From contig OZ021727.1 in NCBI GenBank assembly GCA_963978545.1, positions 94,616,762 through 94,680,761 of the forward strand: a stretch of DNA of 64,000 bases, written 5' to 3'. The notes under the pieces are model-generated. The model saw nothing but the letters and a program-made list of their open reading frames with translations. It did not search any database and was not told the origin of the DNA. This document shows, in pieces, positions 21,321-32,506 of this stretch (position 1 is its first letter; each line of letters opens with the position of its first letter). A program made the translations under genes and the position numbers. The DNA comes from Linyphia triangularis (Eukaryota > Arthropoda > Arachnida > Araneae > Linyphiidae).

Positions 21321-21559
21321 CATATAAGTTGCAGATAGAGAAAACTTATGAAACCAATTTGCACTTCAACCAGTAGCCATAGAATTCAAACCTAGAAGAT
21401 ACGATGATATTATAAAAGACAAGTCAATTTTATTAGGAGCAAAAGGGTAGTATCATTCATTCGCTCTTAATTAAAGAGTATTGGTCTACCAGTTATGTAA
21501 ATGATGGAGGAAAACTTTTGAAACCAAATTGTTCAAAAAAAGTTGCTTAGGATTCGTTT
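21321..21559. other. Noncoding sequence
   Basis: No feature is seen. Confidence 0.4.
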
Positions 21560-22130
21560 TTCATAGAAAGAGAAGCTATTTCACCTATTTCACTCTTTTC
21601 TCTTCTAAAATTAATCTGGGCTTCCATTGACCTTAAGAGACAACCTTTGACTACAAGGCCCTTTCTCACAGAAAGAAAAGTCCTGCTCCTAATTAAATTG
21701 TACCGGGTCAACAAAGACGTATTAAATGAGACAAAGTTATGAGACCATCTTCTTTCTTTCCCATCAGCTTTGGACTTTCTCTTCTAGAAGGAAAGGGTCA
21801 TCCTCCAAGAGTAGTCCCGGGGCCGGCGGGGGTTGTATCTTGTGTTTGACTTTGACGGAAGGGGCGTCTTTTCATTCGTAGGACGACACAATGGCAGCAG
21901 AAATCGATGGGAGAATGTATGGCAATGTTATTCCGTGCCATTCATCAAGAGGCTATGTTTGGCCCGAGGGGTGTCGAACTTTATTCAAGAAGCTTCCAGA
22001 AATGAATCTCGCCCGATCTGGGGATGACGTTTTCTCTGGATCTCTTTTGGGAGGATCGAGATGAAGGATGAGATGCTGGGTTGTTGGGTGGGAGATGGGA
22101 GATGATTTTCAATTTGTAGTCAATAAAATG
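21560..22130. promoter_or_regulatory. GC-elevated island
   Basis: It includes GTCCCGGGGCCGGCGGGGGT (21813-21832), the highest local GC, and a CATTCGTAGGACGACACAATGG stretch, here cited only by position about 21873. The 64-codon frame at 21833-22027 matches nothing. Candidate conserved noncoding element. Confidence 0.25.
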
Positions 22131-23499
22131 AATATTGTTAGATAATGGAGTTGTAGTTTTCGATGATGAACTTATAAAATATCGTTAACCATTCTTATTA
22201 ATTGAAAAGCTTTATTATTAAGTTAAATTAACTTGGAGATTTTTTTTTTTTTAATTTGCGTTATATATGGCGTTATTTGCAATATCAGTCTGTATAGAAA
22301 TATGTGCCCCTTTTAATAGAAACTTTCAGCAAATTTGTTCCGATTGCGTAACAAGGGAATGCCCAAGAATATTATAGTAATATTCTGGATTTAATTAAAT
22401 GAGGTAAACAATTACAAGGGATATAAAGCTTAAAAATAAATGGTAATTTATCGCATAAGCTATTATGAAATGTTATATCTTCTAATTCTCAGCTGTATAT
22501 GAAATATAAGAGGGTTTATTTTGCAAAAAAGGAGATCTCACTTTCAATTTTCTTAGGGTCAATTGAGACAATTTTTCTTTGGGCTGTGGTAAATTTTCCT
22601 TTTTATGAGATGTAAATTTATTAAATCTATTCCACGTGATACGTTCTTCTTCTAGGCTATATAACATGGTCAAACCGTAATGGAGCTATTAAGAAAAAGG
22701 AAAGTGTTTCTTTAATTTGGCTCTCCTTTGGTTAAAATAACGTTGCCTACTTCAATAACATCTTGTAAGGCGATGGAAAACTAAGAATTGATTATGAAAA
22801 GGGGAAGAAGATAGATTAATTTACACTTTGAAAGCGTTACATTCATAATTGTTTGAAAAGGGTTAATCCTATTCAGCTTTTGATCGTAAAAATGTGCACT
22901 CGTTTAACTAATTTAACTAATAATGCTAATGGCGTTATTTTTGTTATTGCTTTTTTTTTTTTGTAAGAGCCATTTCAAATATAATTTTGTAAGGGAATAT
23001 TAATTAATCACGTTGTACATTTTAGCATTTTTATTACAATGAAAAAAAAGTATCTGGTACATGACAGAACTTTAAAATAAATTTGTACAATATCAGAATT
23101 ATGAACAAAATGTTATAAATTAATGTTTAGGCCTTTAAAAATATAATGTTAAAATTAAATATAATTTATATACTTGTGATATTTATTTATCTAAAGGTTA
23201 TTAAATATTAAAAATCAATTACGTTAATTTGCCAGCATATACACCAATTTTTTAAGAATGTTGAATTGCAAATATTCAGGCTGTTTAGTAGCAATGTTAT
23301 GGCATAATTTTTTTAAAACTTTATTTACAACATTTTCTATGAAATTATATTTATAATATATCATACAGTGTCTGCTATAAGATTAAAAGCGAAATATGGC
23401 CATAAGATTTATCGATACTAACTCTTATTTCAAATATTTCCTTCGCAATTAATCAGAATTATTAGCAAATGCTCCTTCCTAATTGTTTGAGTGATTTGT
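22131..23499. other. AT-rich noncoding sequence
   Basis: No feature is seen apart from T runs near 22240 and 22951. Confidence 0.5.
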
Positions 23500-24180
23500 T
23501 TCCCCTAATACCTCATTTCACAACTAATGATCTCAATTTTAATTCGATCCGCGCGCAAAACCATCTCTCAAACCCTACCAATAGGGAGAGAAGTTAATTT
23601 AAAACTTAAGAGCAAAGTTTCAAAGTTCACCCAACCGCGAACCTTAAGTCCAATAACTCAAGACCGAGCCAAAGTTCTCCAAAAATCCCCGAAATGAATT
23701 GCGGAAACTTTATAAAATGGTGAGTCCCCATCTATATCGAAGCAGCGGCGAAATGACTCAGAAGCAAAAGTATAACTCTTTTTTTTTCTTCTTCTTCTTC
23801 CTTTCCCGTGGAAATCCGTTCATATTAAAAGAACTCCCCAGTTATGGATCACCTGCGAAATTGAATTTCGGGTGGCGTGCGCTTGTAACAAGCGCGCTAC
23901 ACCTTTTGATGAATGCGACCAAATTATTGATATTTATCGTTTAAAGCGCGCCCCGCGTTTAAAAGCGTTTGCCCCCGGACGCTTTGGGAGGGCGTAATTA
24001 TGATTTAATACGCGCAATATGCGACTGATGAATGCCTATCATACGTTATCCGCTGTGGAACTAAGAATCTAAAACTTCGAATTAATATTATTAATTAGGG
24101 AGTAGATTGGGCGGAAACGCCAGGTGGAGGGTTGATGAAATCTGGCAAGTCTTTCTATCCTCCAATTTTGAATTTTTTAA
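23500..24180. promoter_or_regulatory. GC-elevated island with TAAT motifs
   Basis: A perfect 7-bp inverted repeat, GCGCTTG and CAAGCGC with a 3-base spacer, lies at 23879-23895. GGGCGTAATTATGATTTAAT (23990-24009) and TTAATTA at 24091-24097 are homeodomain-type cores. The sequence is compositionally distinct (many GCGC) from its AT-rich flanks. The 81-codon frame at 23699-23944 is broken by a pyrimidine run and matches nothing. Confidence 0.3.
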
Positions 24181-24338
24181 AAAAAGTCATTCTCGAGATG
24201 TTGCCCCTTTTGGTTTTAGATAGATGAAGTGGATGACTTGTATCGGTGTTGAATTTGGGAAATAATAACTTTTGCTTAATGACTGACACTTATTCTTGAG
24301 GGATTTGGATTGATTTAGCTATTCTTAAAGTAAATATA

Positions 24339-24896
24339 CACTATCTACCAATAAGTAATTGGACGCCTGTGATAAAAGCAATAAACACAATTTATTCAAA
24401 TTCAATATGTGGTTGAACCTCCACCTGAGGCAATTGCAGTATTAACACTCCGGGGCATGCTTTCCACATGTGTTTGGATGATGGACAGTAGTATTTTCTT
24501 CCACTCGGCTTGGAATGGACATGTGCGCTCTTTCACCGATTTTGGACGGTTGCTGCACCCAGTGCTGATTCAGTGATCCTACTCGTCCCAGAGGTGTTCC
24601 ATAGGATTCACTTCTGGACTCTTAGCAGGCCAGTCCAGTCGGTTCTGTCCGCTGTCATCATACTAATCCATGGTGGACCTCGCAACATTACAAGTGGCGT
24701 TGTATGTTGTCATATTGGAAGTAACAATGATCCAACCCGTAAAATTGCCACTGGGTAGGAAGCACATAGATATCTAGATTAGTGGAGTAGTAGTCAGCGT
24801 TGAGTCTACCATGAATTTTAATCAAGGGTGACGTAGATCAGGACTGCAGGTATCCTCAATTGCAAGGGTGTCCAAATACTTATTGGTAGATAGTTT
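24339..24896 (-). mobile_element. Defective Tc1-like transposon, 558 bp
   Basis: The left end CACTATCTACCAATAAGTA is matched on minus by the right end AACTATCTACCAATAAGTA (18 of 19 bases). TA dinucleotides flank both ends (24337-24338 and 24897-24898), the Tc1/mariner target. The interior encodes the C-terminal part of a Tc1 transposase on minus. The N-terminal DNA-binding domain and the first catalytic Asp are missing, so it is an internally deleted, nonautonomous copy. Confidence 0.93.
24402..24825 (-). pseudogene. Tc1 transposase C-terminal relic
   Basis: Reading on minus from 24825, one frame gives HGRLNADYYSTNLDIYVLP, then QWQFYGLDHCYFQYDN. This is the Tc1 region ending in the second catalytic Asp of the FQxDN motif. 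The frame then breaks (a frameshift near 24690) and continues as VARSTMD-stop-YDDSGQNRLDWPAKSPEV with NPMEHLWDE, which carries the catalytic Glu. After two more stops it runs RPKSVKERTCPFQAEWKKIL, ends near MPRSVNTAIASGGGSTTY and stops at 24402. Family membership is unmistakable from these motifs. At least one frameshift, three internal stops and the missing N-terminal half show it is dead. The plus-strand frame at 24510-24758 is an antisense artefact. Confidence 0.93.
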
Positions 24897-24899
24897 ATT

Positions 24900-25743
24900 A
24901 GCAAAGTTATGTCATTCAGGTATGGAGGAGCTTGGATACCATGTAAAAAGCATTTTAGGAATTTGAATTGTTTCCCACTAGAAAGCTGGTAGTTCTTAAA
25001 AATGCAAAAACAAATTATGGACTTTTTTTTACATCACTTTAAAAAAAAAATTAAACTTAATATCTTTTACTAAAATAATAATTTAAATTTTTTAAATAAA
25101 ATCTAATGAAATCGTATACTCCGATCTTATAATAAGTCTATTGGTAAGTTTCAAAAAGAAAAACTGACAAATCACTGGCTTATTGAATTGAATATGTTTC
25201 AAGAGCATTATTAAAATAGGACACATTATTAAAATAAGATAATAAAAAAGTATTTCAATACTCACACCATTTAATTAATCTACAATTTGAATATTAACTT
25301 CTTAAGATGCAAGGAAATCAACTTAAGATTAAATTACTGAAACTTTATAGACGAATATAATGACGTTCTACTTCGTTTAAAATATTTTTCCTACGAACTT
25401 CTCTATTGAAATATTGCTTATTAACATAGGATTTTTTGTATTTATTTAGTCCTTTTATTTATTGATTTGTGTAGTTTTAAGAAGCAACCTTTCAAAATGA
25501 ACTGAAGTCCTTTCTGTATAATTTTTTATTATTTCTTCTTAGAATATTAAATTTATTAATCATTAATGTAAATGTTAGCAATTTTTTTTTTTTTAATGAA
25601 AATTTGTGCAATTCTAGCACAAATTTTCACAACTTTTTCAGCAATATTTTAACAGATAATATGATTATAAAAATTCCTAACTTTTTAAAACTGATGTAAA
25701 GTTTATTGTAACTCTGTCGAAGATTAGAATATTTTAAAAAGTG

Positions 25744-25781
<38 letters not shown>

Positions 25782-26400
25782 TTTTTAATAATAAGGATAT
25801 GTATGTCTACAAAGTACTCGATGTTAGATTATCTAATTTTTAATTGAAGAATACTATTTTAATTAAAAATTGAACTACTTTTCCAACGCTAGTCATAAGA
25901 CATTTTTGAACCTTTTATCCCATGTTCCTCTTCCTCAAATAAAATCCTATATTTTTCAATCACAATATAGAGATAATAGTGCTCAAGATTGAAAAACAGC
26001 ACAGTGCTAAAGTCAGCGATTACTGCCCCTGTTGATTTGGAATCTCATTTAGGTTCAAGTACAATTATACTGAATCTTTGTGAATGATATATTTTCGACT
26101 TATTAAAGCAAACAAGTAATCGTACTTGAAAATGATTAAAGACCAGAAATATATGGTTCAATTTCAGACATCTTCAACTCCTAATTTGTGTGCAACAAAA
26201 TCAAACAACAAATCCAGCAAACCATTTTCAATCATAAAATGGATAAATATCTCAAAGGGAAACAATGTTACCTCGAAACTATGAACTATATTTCAAGTAT
26301 ACGACTCGCATAGTCTACAATCGTATTTATGGAGCAAATTATTAAACCACCTTGTTTTTTTTTCTGTTAGAGACTCAAAGGTGGGCTTATTTCCTTCTTG
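24900..26400. other. AT-rich noncoding sequence with poly(A) run
   Basis: A 31-base A run lies at 25748-25778. No poly(A)-tailed retroelement is recognisable upstream of it. Nothing else is seen. Confidence 0.5.
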
Positions 26401-26439
26401 AAAGCACTCCGTGGAGCTCTTCCACCAAAAGTTATTCAT

Positions 26440-26815
26440 TGTCCAATCTATACATTGGGGCAGGCTTACTTGAGCTCACTAAATACGCTGCAACGATGTG
26501 TGAACCGGTATTACTATGCCCTGATTGGCTGATTGGAATGATGCGTGGCCGATTCATTAAAACTCTTAGAGTATCCTTGGTTTGAAAAATAAAATATTAA
26601 TTAAAATTTTAACTTAAAAACGCTTATTTTCTTTTTGTTATCAATATTTTATATATATTTTAATATTTAAGTTTAACACAAAATTACGTGCGCAGGTTAT
26701 CAATATTGCTATAAAAGTTGGGATTTGTCCGGAACTATATCTTTACGCGGAAGGATCCATTCTACAGAGTATACTCAAGGCTCAAGTGACGTTCTCCCGA
26801 AGCATAAAAGTCAGC
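26440..26815 (+). repeat. Inverted dispersed copy B, with coding-like core
   Basis: This is the partner of 19490-19865 in opposite orientation, so the two point away from each other 7 kb apart. It holds the same order of blocks: CTTGAGCTCAC, GTGTGAACCGG, CTGATTGGCTGATTGGAA (26521-26538), CTTAGAGTATCC, then the core (about 26690-26815) translating to RAQVINIAIKVGICPELY and YAEGSIL-QSILKAQV. The core frame stays open past the homologous part to about 26913. No start codon or convincing splice sites are shared by both copies. Confidence 0.7.
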
Positions 26816-27200
26816 GGAGGGACCCATTTAAAACTGCCAACAATGTTTCTCATCTCTTCCCCTACAAAATCCCCTACTTTCCAATCCCTACTCACAGATA
26901 ATCAGTGCCAGTGATTAAAGAACAACACAAAAGTCAATCCTCATCCCCTAAAGTGGCCCCTATCGTTATAACCCCCTCATCTATCACCTGTGAACATCTC
27001 CACTCGGTCAAGGGGTTATCCATTGCAGGTCAGAGATTTGTGTTTGGCTAAAAGGGGCCGTTAATGCCCGGCTGCAGTTCGGCCCAATGCGTGTTCGATT
27101 CCGCATCAGTCCCCACCCACTCTGCGGGGGAGATAAATAACTGATGAGGAGGGGGACGACTGTGGAGATAATTTGTCATCCAATCACAGAAATGCAGCAA
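26816..27200. promoter_or_regulatory. GC-elevated island
   Basis: It has complex non-repetitive sequence with AAGGGGCCGTTAATGCCCGG (27050-27069), GGAGATAAATAACTGATGAGG-type motifs near 27128 and a CCAATCACAG near 27180. It adjoins repeat copy B. Candidate conserved noncoding or cis-regulatory DNA. Confidence 0.3.
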
Positions 27201-27282
27201 CGAAAGGAAGGTTTTTGGGATATTAACAATGCATGGATTTTTTGTATTTTCAATAAATGTTAAGACTAAAATTGATTTTTAA
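27201..27282. other. Noncoding linker
   Basis: Nothing is seen. Confidence 0.3.
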
Positions 27283-27810
27283 ATTCTTTATATTAGCTTC
27301 GATTTTGTTTCTTTGTGTGTGGCTCCCGGGCAAATCGGCGGAAGCTTAATTATCCCATTGGCCGTCATCTTATCGAGTTGCAACTTGGTACATGGATTCG
27401 ATGTCGATGACCATGTATTCTATCAAATTTTGGGGCTGTTAGTGTTACTAAAAGGAAATTTTTACACACGTTTCTACAATCCGTTTTGGAATACTAATAA
27501 ATTCCATTTAACAGATTATTGTTGAAACTCTTTCCTGTTGCCAAAATTATTTTAATCAAAATGAATAAGATAATTGATTCTTAATGCATAAATTTATTAT
27601 GAATGTAGTCCAGTCAAATAAATAAATTTTGAAACGTGGTCTGTCGTATATTTTGCTGATAGATATATTTTTAATATTTAAAATTAGATGTCAATAACAA
27701 GCACACGCTGGCAACAGAAACGGTGCTTTATTAATGAATATAAAAATTGGCAATGCAAATAAAGGATTTATATTAAAAACTTTGTTTTTATGGGTTATAT
27801 TATTATATAT
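27283..27810 (+). repeat. Dispersed repeat, copy 2 of about 530 bp
   Basis: It is the same family as 8672-9238, in the same orientation, with the same block order and end (ATTAAAAACTTTGTTTTT then GGGTTATATTATT). It lacks the internal duplication seen in copy 1. The 70-codon frame at 27313-27525 is not shared by copy 1 and is not credible. Confidence 0.8.
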
Positions 27811-29139
27811 TCTCCAAATACTTTTTTGTAAATTACTTCTTCAATTTTTGTGATACAATCTTCAATTGTGAATCGGTTGAGTAGCATATGTATCACTAGG
27901 ATTTAATTTTTGAAAGAGTCATTTTTTATATTTCTAAAGATCATCCATATTCAGGAAATTTTTCGGAAATTTAAAAAAATTACATTCAGAGGTTGAACCA
28001 ATAGTCTAATTCATGTAAAAATTGTTAAGCATAAAATTCTGTAATATTGAATAAAAATTTAACTTTTAACTAAGAAAAAATGATCAATTCTACTTTCAGT
28101 CATTTCTTAGCAAGTTTGTAAAAGCATTAAATTTAGAGAACACGTTATTTTAGTAATTGTATTATTACCACATTGTTGGCGGAGTTATTTCAAGCCAAAA
28201 CTTTCCCAACATAAGTGTGACGTGTGCGTTTTTCAGCGTGTCTCGCATAAGTGCACTTAGTTTAATTCATTATTAAACTAAGATAACACAACCAACTAAC
28301 TACGTTGCAATTATGATACACATTCCTTTAAGACGCGACATCTGCCTAAAAAATATGACTGGAAAAACGCGGATAGATAAGAATCAGGTATTTTGTGTCA
28401 GTAAAATAATAAGGAATGCTGAGTTGTTATCCCCAAACATTAAGTGCTTCTTTTAATATCATAAACTACTTCTAAATTCTAATATGTTATTCTGAAGTTT
28501 GTAATTCATTTGCCTGCATAACTACTTTCATTGATGAGAAAAAATTCTTTTCTCTTTCTATAAAAATATTTAAAAACATTTTCAAAAATATGTAAGAGTT
28601 ATTAGATGCCTGCAAAATGAAAGTGTGTCAGCATCTTATGCTTATCTTATTATAAGTATTTCTTATGATTTCTGTAAATTAATGAAGCTAAAAAAGAGCG
28701 TTAAATCTATTCCTTTTCAATTTTTTTTAGACTTTAGCCCATTTCTTGTTTCCCAACTATTTCATATTACGCCTCAATTGCAATAAAAAGGCATTTTATA
28801 GTAAAATGAAATTCTGAAAACTAATTTTTTATACTGCAGAAATCCAATAGTTAAAATGTGTATTCGTTTTGTATTTTAGGTTTTTAATAATTTTAAACGA
28901 CGATTTACACTCATGCACAAATATAAATGATATTTCATTATACTCGAAGTTCATCCGGGATATGACCGATCAGTAACGTTTAGATGCGTAAATACGTGAG
29001 TATGTAAGTCAAGTTAATAAATAGCACGTATCTTCTCATATCAAGATGTTTTCACTCTCGAATCAAGACCTGCAATAAATTTCATTGTTCGGGAATATTT
29101 TAACTAGAACGAAACATGTGAGCTGAGTGACGCAACCTC
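27811..29139. other. AT-rich noncoding sequence
   Basis: No feature is seen. A slightly more complex patch at about 28165-28260 has no recognised identity. Confidence 0.5.
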
Positions 29140-30010
29140 TTAAAGTTTTCCTTACAGATTTGTATGTAAATACACATGAATCTGTGTAGTGTCAAGATGA
29201 TCGTACCTCCCCATCAACCGGCCTAATCGAAGAAGGGTCTAATGCCCCTAATGGCTGGGGCTCTTTCTCTTTCTGGCACCTAAGAGCCCCCTCGACCGCA
29301 GAAGCCCCTGCCTGCGAGTCATTTCCTCGCGATAAGCCCCTGCAATTGATGGCCGCCGGGGGGCCAAAAGGGCCGCCCCACAACATACATCTCCTAGGCC
29401 CACACACCGAAAACTTTTTCCCGAATTTTTCTTCTGTTTGGGGAAAAAGGTGATCAATTAATCGATTGGGTACTTAATTATTTGGCAGAACACGAGCACA
29501 AAATGGAGTCCCTGGAGTTTTCTTCTTTTTCTTCTTCTTCTTCTTCTTTCTCTCTTTAGATATTGCTCCAGGGATTTCCGGGAGAAAAAGTTTGCCGAGA
29601 GAGTCTGACTTTGTCAATAATTCACTAGTCAATTTCTCTCTGAGTTTTTTTTTTCTCTCAGAGTTTTTTTTAGGGAAGGGGGGGGGGAGGGTGCGAGTTA
29701 CTGGCCGGCTTCTGAATACGTGAGCTTTCCCTGAATCATTCTGGGAGAGGAAAAAGTTCGTTGGGACGTGATGCCACAATACGATGGTAGAATAAGTTTT
29801 TTTATTCTTTCGTTTACCCCCGATCCATTTGCTTAAGTAACTGTTTGGGGTGGGCGCTTTCCCGTGGTTTTTAAAAGGTTTTCATTGGATTAGATTCAAA
29901 TGCTGCATCTGGGAGACGGACAAATCTCAGCCATCCCTTGATTGCGAGCTTCCTCGTGCATTAAAAGTCAAAAAGTTCACTGCACCACGTGACTCAACTA
30001 CGCTCATTGA
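29140..30010. promoter_or_regulatory. Largest GC-elevated island
   Basis: The most GC-rich part is about 29190-29400, including ATGGCCGCCGGGGGGCCAAA (29349-29368). It is followed by a homeodomain-type cluster GATCAATTAATCGATTGGG (29452-29470) and TTAATTATTT (29474-29483). Pyrimidine- and purine-rich tracts (29520-29570, 29640-29690 with nine or more G) follow. Frames at 29192-29407, 29248-29457 and 29474-29779 overlap in different frames and match nothing. Strong candidate for conserved noncoding DNA, still unproven. Confidence 0.35.
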
Positions 30011-30182
30011 AATATGTATGAATAAGTGAATGATTTGTATCCTACATGACTCTGTCTAGTAATGGAATAATGACAAATGAGCAAAGTAATTTTTAACCCT
30101 GCCAACTGAAGGCAAATATATTGAGCAGATCATACTAAAATAATATTAGCTCATAGGTTTAGATTTTAGTTATTTCTTCTAT
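30011..30182. other. AT-rich linker
   Basis: Nothing is seen. Confidence 0.3.
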
Positions 30183-30457
30183 CAGGCTGTAGCCAGTAGG
30201 AGGGATAAGGGGATATATCTCCTCCCGAAATTTTTCTGTTTGTAATTAGAGCATAAAAATTAGAGAAATGTTTTGTTTAAAATGGTAAATTTATCTTAAG
30301 TGTAAAGTTTCTAAACAGACTTAGAAAAAAGTACCTATTATATGAATTATTAAATACATACATATGAGGCATCAACAACAAAATGGATTGTTACTATTTG
30401 CTGTTGACTTATAATTTCATATCCCTTCCCAAAAAAAAATCTCTGGCTCGGCCCCTG
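30183..30457. repeat. MITE-like element related to 579-750
   Basis: The left end CAGGCTGTAGCCAG and the right end on minus, CAGGGGCCGAGCCAG, form imperfect TIRs. Inside lie AGGAGGGATAAGGGG on the left and a run of nine A before TCTCTGGCTCGG on the right. The same end type (GTAGCCAGGA, T run, G run) occurs at 579-750. No clear TSD is seen. Confidence 0.5.
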
Positions 30458-31340
30458 TCTTGTATATAGTAAAGACTATTATAAAGTAATAGTTTCTGAC
30501 TCACGTAGAAAATATACAGCCAACTTTGAACTTTCTTCAGACCAGGAGAAAAAATATTTTATTTTAGAATTCCTTCCAAATCACATAGGATGCTTTTGAT
30601 GCATCTTCTAATTCTTTCTTTCACTTATAATGAACACTAAATTTGTATTTGAATCATTTTTGATGGGTAATGACAAAAAATGATCTAAAATTGTTTTCGC
30701 ACAAATTATTGGAAGATTTAGAATTCAGTTATTAATGATTTTAATTACAAGAAAGTTTACCACATCTTGAGCCCTTTTTGACACATATGAGGATCACTAC
30801 AATATCTTCCAATACCTTTTAATACGCCTAAGAAAATTAGAAACTAAATATTCTAAATTGTTTTGATACGCAAGCACATAATATTGTTTATTTGGCGCAT
30901 AGTGAAAACAGCATATTTAAAATAAATTGATTTTTAAAACATGATTTAACAAGAAATCGTTTAAGATTAGTGTTACATTGGAAAATATATTCTTAAATAA
31001 ACTACTTGTAAAATTGTTGTGGCCTTTGAATATAATTCAAACTTTAATTCAGATAGATTATGTGAGTTAAATCATTCACATCTTACATCTCCTTGAAAAC
31101 AATACATACATACTATTTGGAGGAAGAAAAAAAAATTAGTAGTCTCTAATAACAATTTGAAAAATACATAATTATGAGGTAATTGGCATTAAACTGTGTT
31201 CAATTGAGAAAAAATATTAATATATTAGACTAGCTATTTTTAGAGTGTTATTCACAAATTCACAAAAATTAGTAACTTAAATAAAACCGTAATTATGTGA
31301 GAAATGTGTAACTATTCTTCGATAATGTATTATAAATTAA
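30458..31340. other. AT-rich noncoding sequence
   Basis: No feature is seen. Confidence 0.5.
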
Positions 31341-32270
31341 AACTACTCGATCTCTTTTATACACTTGTGTAATAAAATAACAATATCAAATTCTGTAACT
31401 CGATTTAATACCAACGCATACATTTTCCCATTTACCACTCTGATTATAGGTTTTATCTGTGTAGTACAATTCCTTAATACTTCCTTAAACACCAGATCCT
31501 TACCTTTCTCAAAGCGGTTGGGGAATATCACACCAAACACACAATCACGCCAAAAAGCTCTTAAAACAAACAAGGTGCTCCTCTTTAAAAAAACGAAGCC
31601 AACCAGATTAAAATAATAAAAAAAAATAAAACAATCTCGGTTTTTCCAATCGCCCATCTTTACAGATACTTTTTCACCTGAAAACAATATTCCAAAGTGG
31701 ATTTCAATTACTCGGAAGCGAAAATTTCCTCTCCTCTGCTCTTCCACTTATTTGCTCTTCCTTTGTTATTGTGAAAAAAGAGCAGAAAGTGCTCCGGTTG
31801 CGTTTGGGGTAAAATAAGCGCAAATAAACAATTTTCAATTCTTTTCGCAATAAGAGAATTCCGTTTTCAAAAAATAAAAAGGGGGAAAACAAATGTGGCT
31901 ATTTATCCGGCTTTTTTCCGCCACATCATACTCTAATAGAGACGAATACTGTTATTATTCCCCCCCCCCCCCCAAAACTATTTCTTCTATTTCGGTAATG
32001 GCGACAGCTCATCTTCCAGTGCGCGCATCCCTTGTTTCGCCTTTTTGTTCTGAACACGAAGATGAGAAACAGAGATAAAGCTCTTTCATGAAAAAGCACA
32101 GGTGTTCCGTTGCTTGATTTCTTTTTTTCTTTTTTTGTTCCATGTGAAAGGAGTAGGTTTCGAAGCAAAAATGAAACATGCGCACTTAATCGTTCACAAA
32201 GGAATGCCACAATGAGATTTCGATTAGAATGAAGGCTATTTTTAAGGTTGTTGGTAATACGATCGTTGAA
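31341..32270. promoter_or_regulatory. Mixed island with the longest plain open frame
   Basis: The minus frame 31343-31747 has 134 codons. It contains a hydrophobic patch (CFIFFYYFNLVGFVFL) but no domain I know, no bacterial-type or eukaryotic start context I can verify, and no detectable partner exon. The right half (31900-32210) is GC-elevated and contains a run of 14 C (31961-31974). I treat the region as candidate regulatory DNA, with a small chance of a coding exon. Confidence 0.25.
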
Positions 32271-32310
32271 AAATTACGCTCACTGACAATTGGACCTGTT
32301 TATGCTTAGG

Positions 32311-32494
32311 TTGGTTGGTTGGTTTGTACGCTCAACAACCTATTTTTATGTACAGTAACGGCTAACCAGGCCGGGACCTACAGCTTAACGTGGATTCCGA
32401 ACCACAACGAAAATCCATGCCTAATTAAGGATTCGACCCCGGCACTTTTCGCATGCGAAGCTCGAGCGCTAACCCCACATCCCTCAGGTGGGCA
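32311..32494 (-). mobile_element. tRNA-derived SINE, 184 bp
   Basis: It is read on minus. The tRNA-like head at the right end has an A box TGGGGTTAGCGC (complement of 32466-32477) and a B box GGGTCGAATCC (complement of 32429-32439), the internal pol III promoter. The body contains TTAGGCATGG and the 3' end is a (CCAA)n tail (32311-32322). TTTATGCTTAGG flanks it exactly (32299-32310 and 32495-32506), a 12-bp target-site duplication made by LINE-type insertion. It shares layout, the TTAGGCATGG motif and tail with 35633-35810. Confidence 0.92.
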
Positions 32495-32506
32495 TTTATG
32501 CTTAGG

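Noticed and set aside
24510..24758. 82-codon plus frame that looks protein-like
   Set aside because: It is antisense to the Tc1 transposase relic, which has clear family motifs on minus.
25748..25778. Poly(A) run as the tail of a retrotransposed copy
   Set aside because: No retroelement or processed-gene sequence and no TSD were found upstream. The same holds for the run at 40638-40669.
27313..27525. 70-codon plus frame
   Set aside because: It lies inside a dispersed repeat and is not kept in the other copy at 8672-9238.
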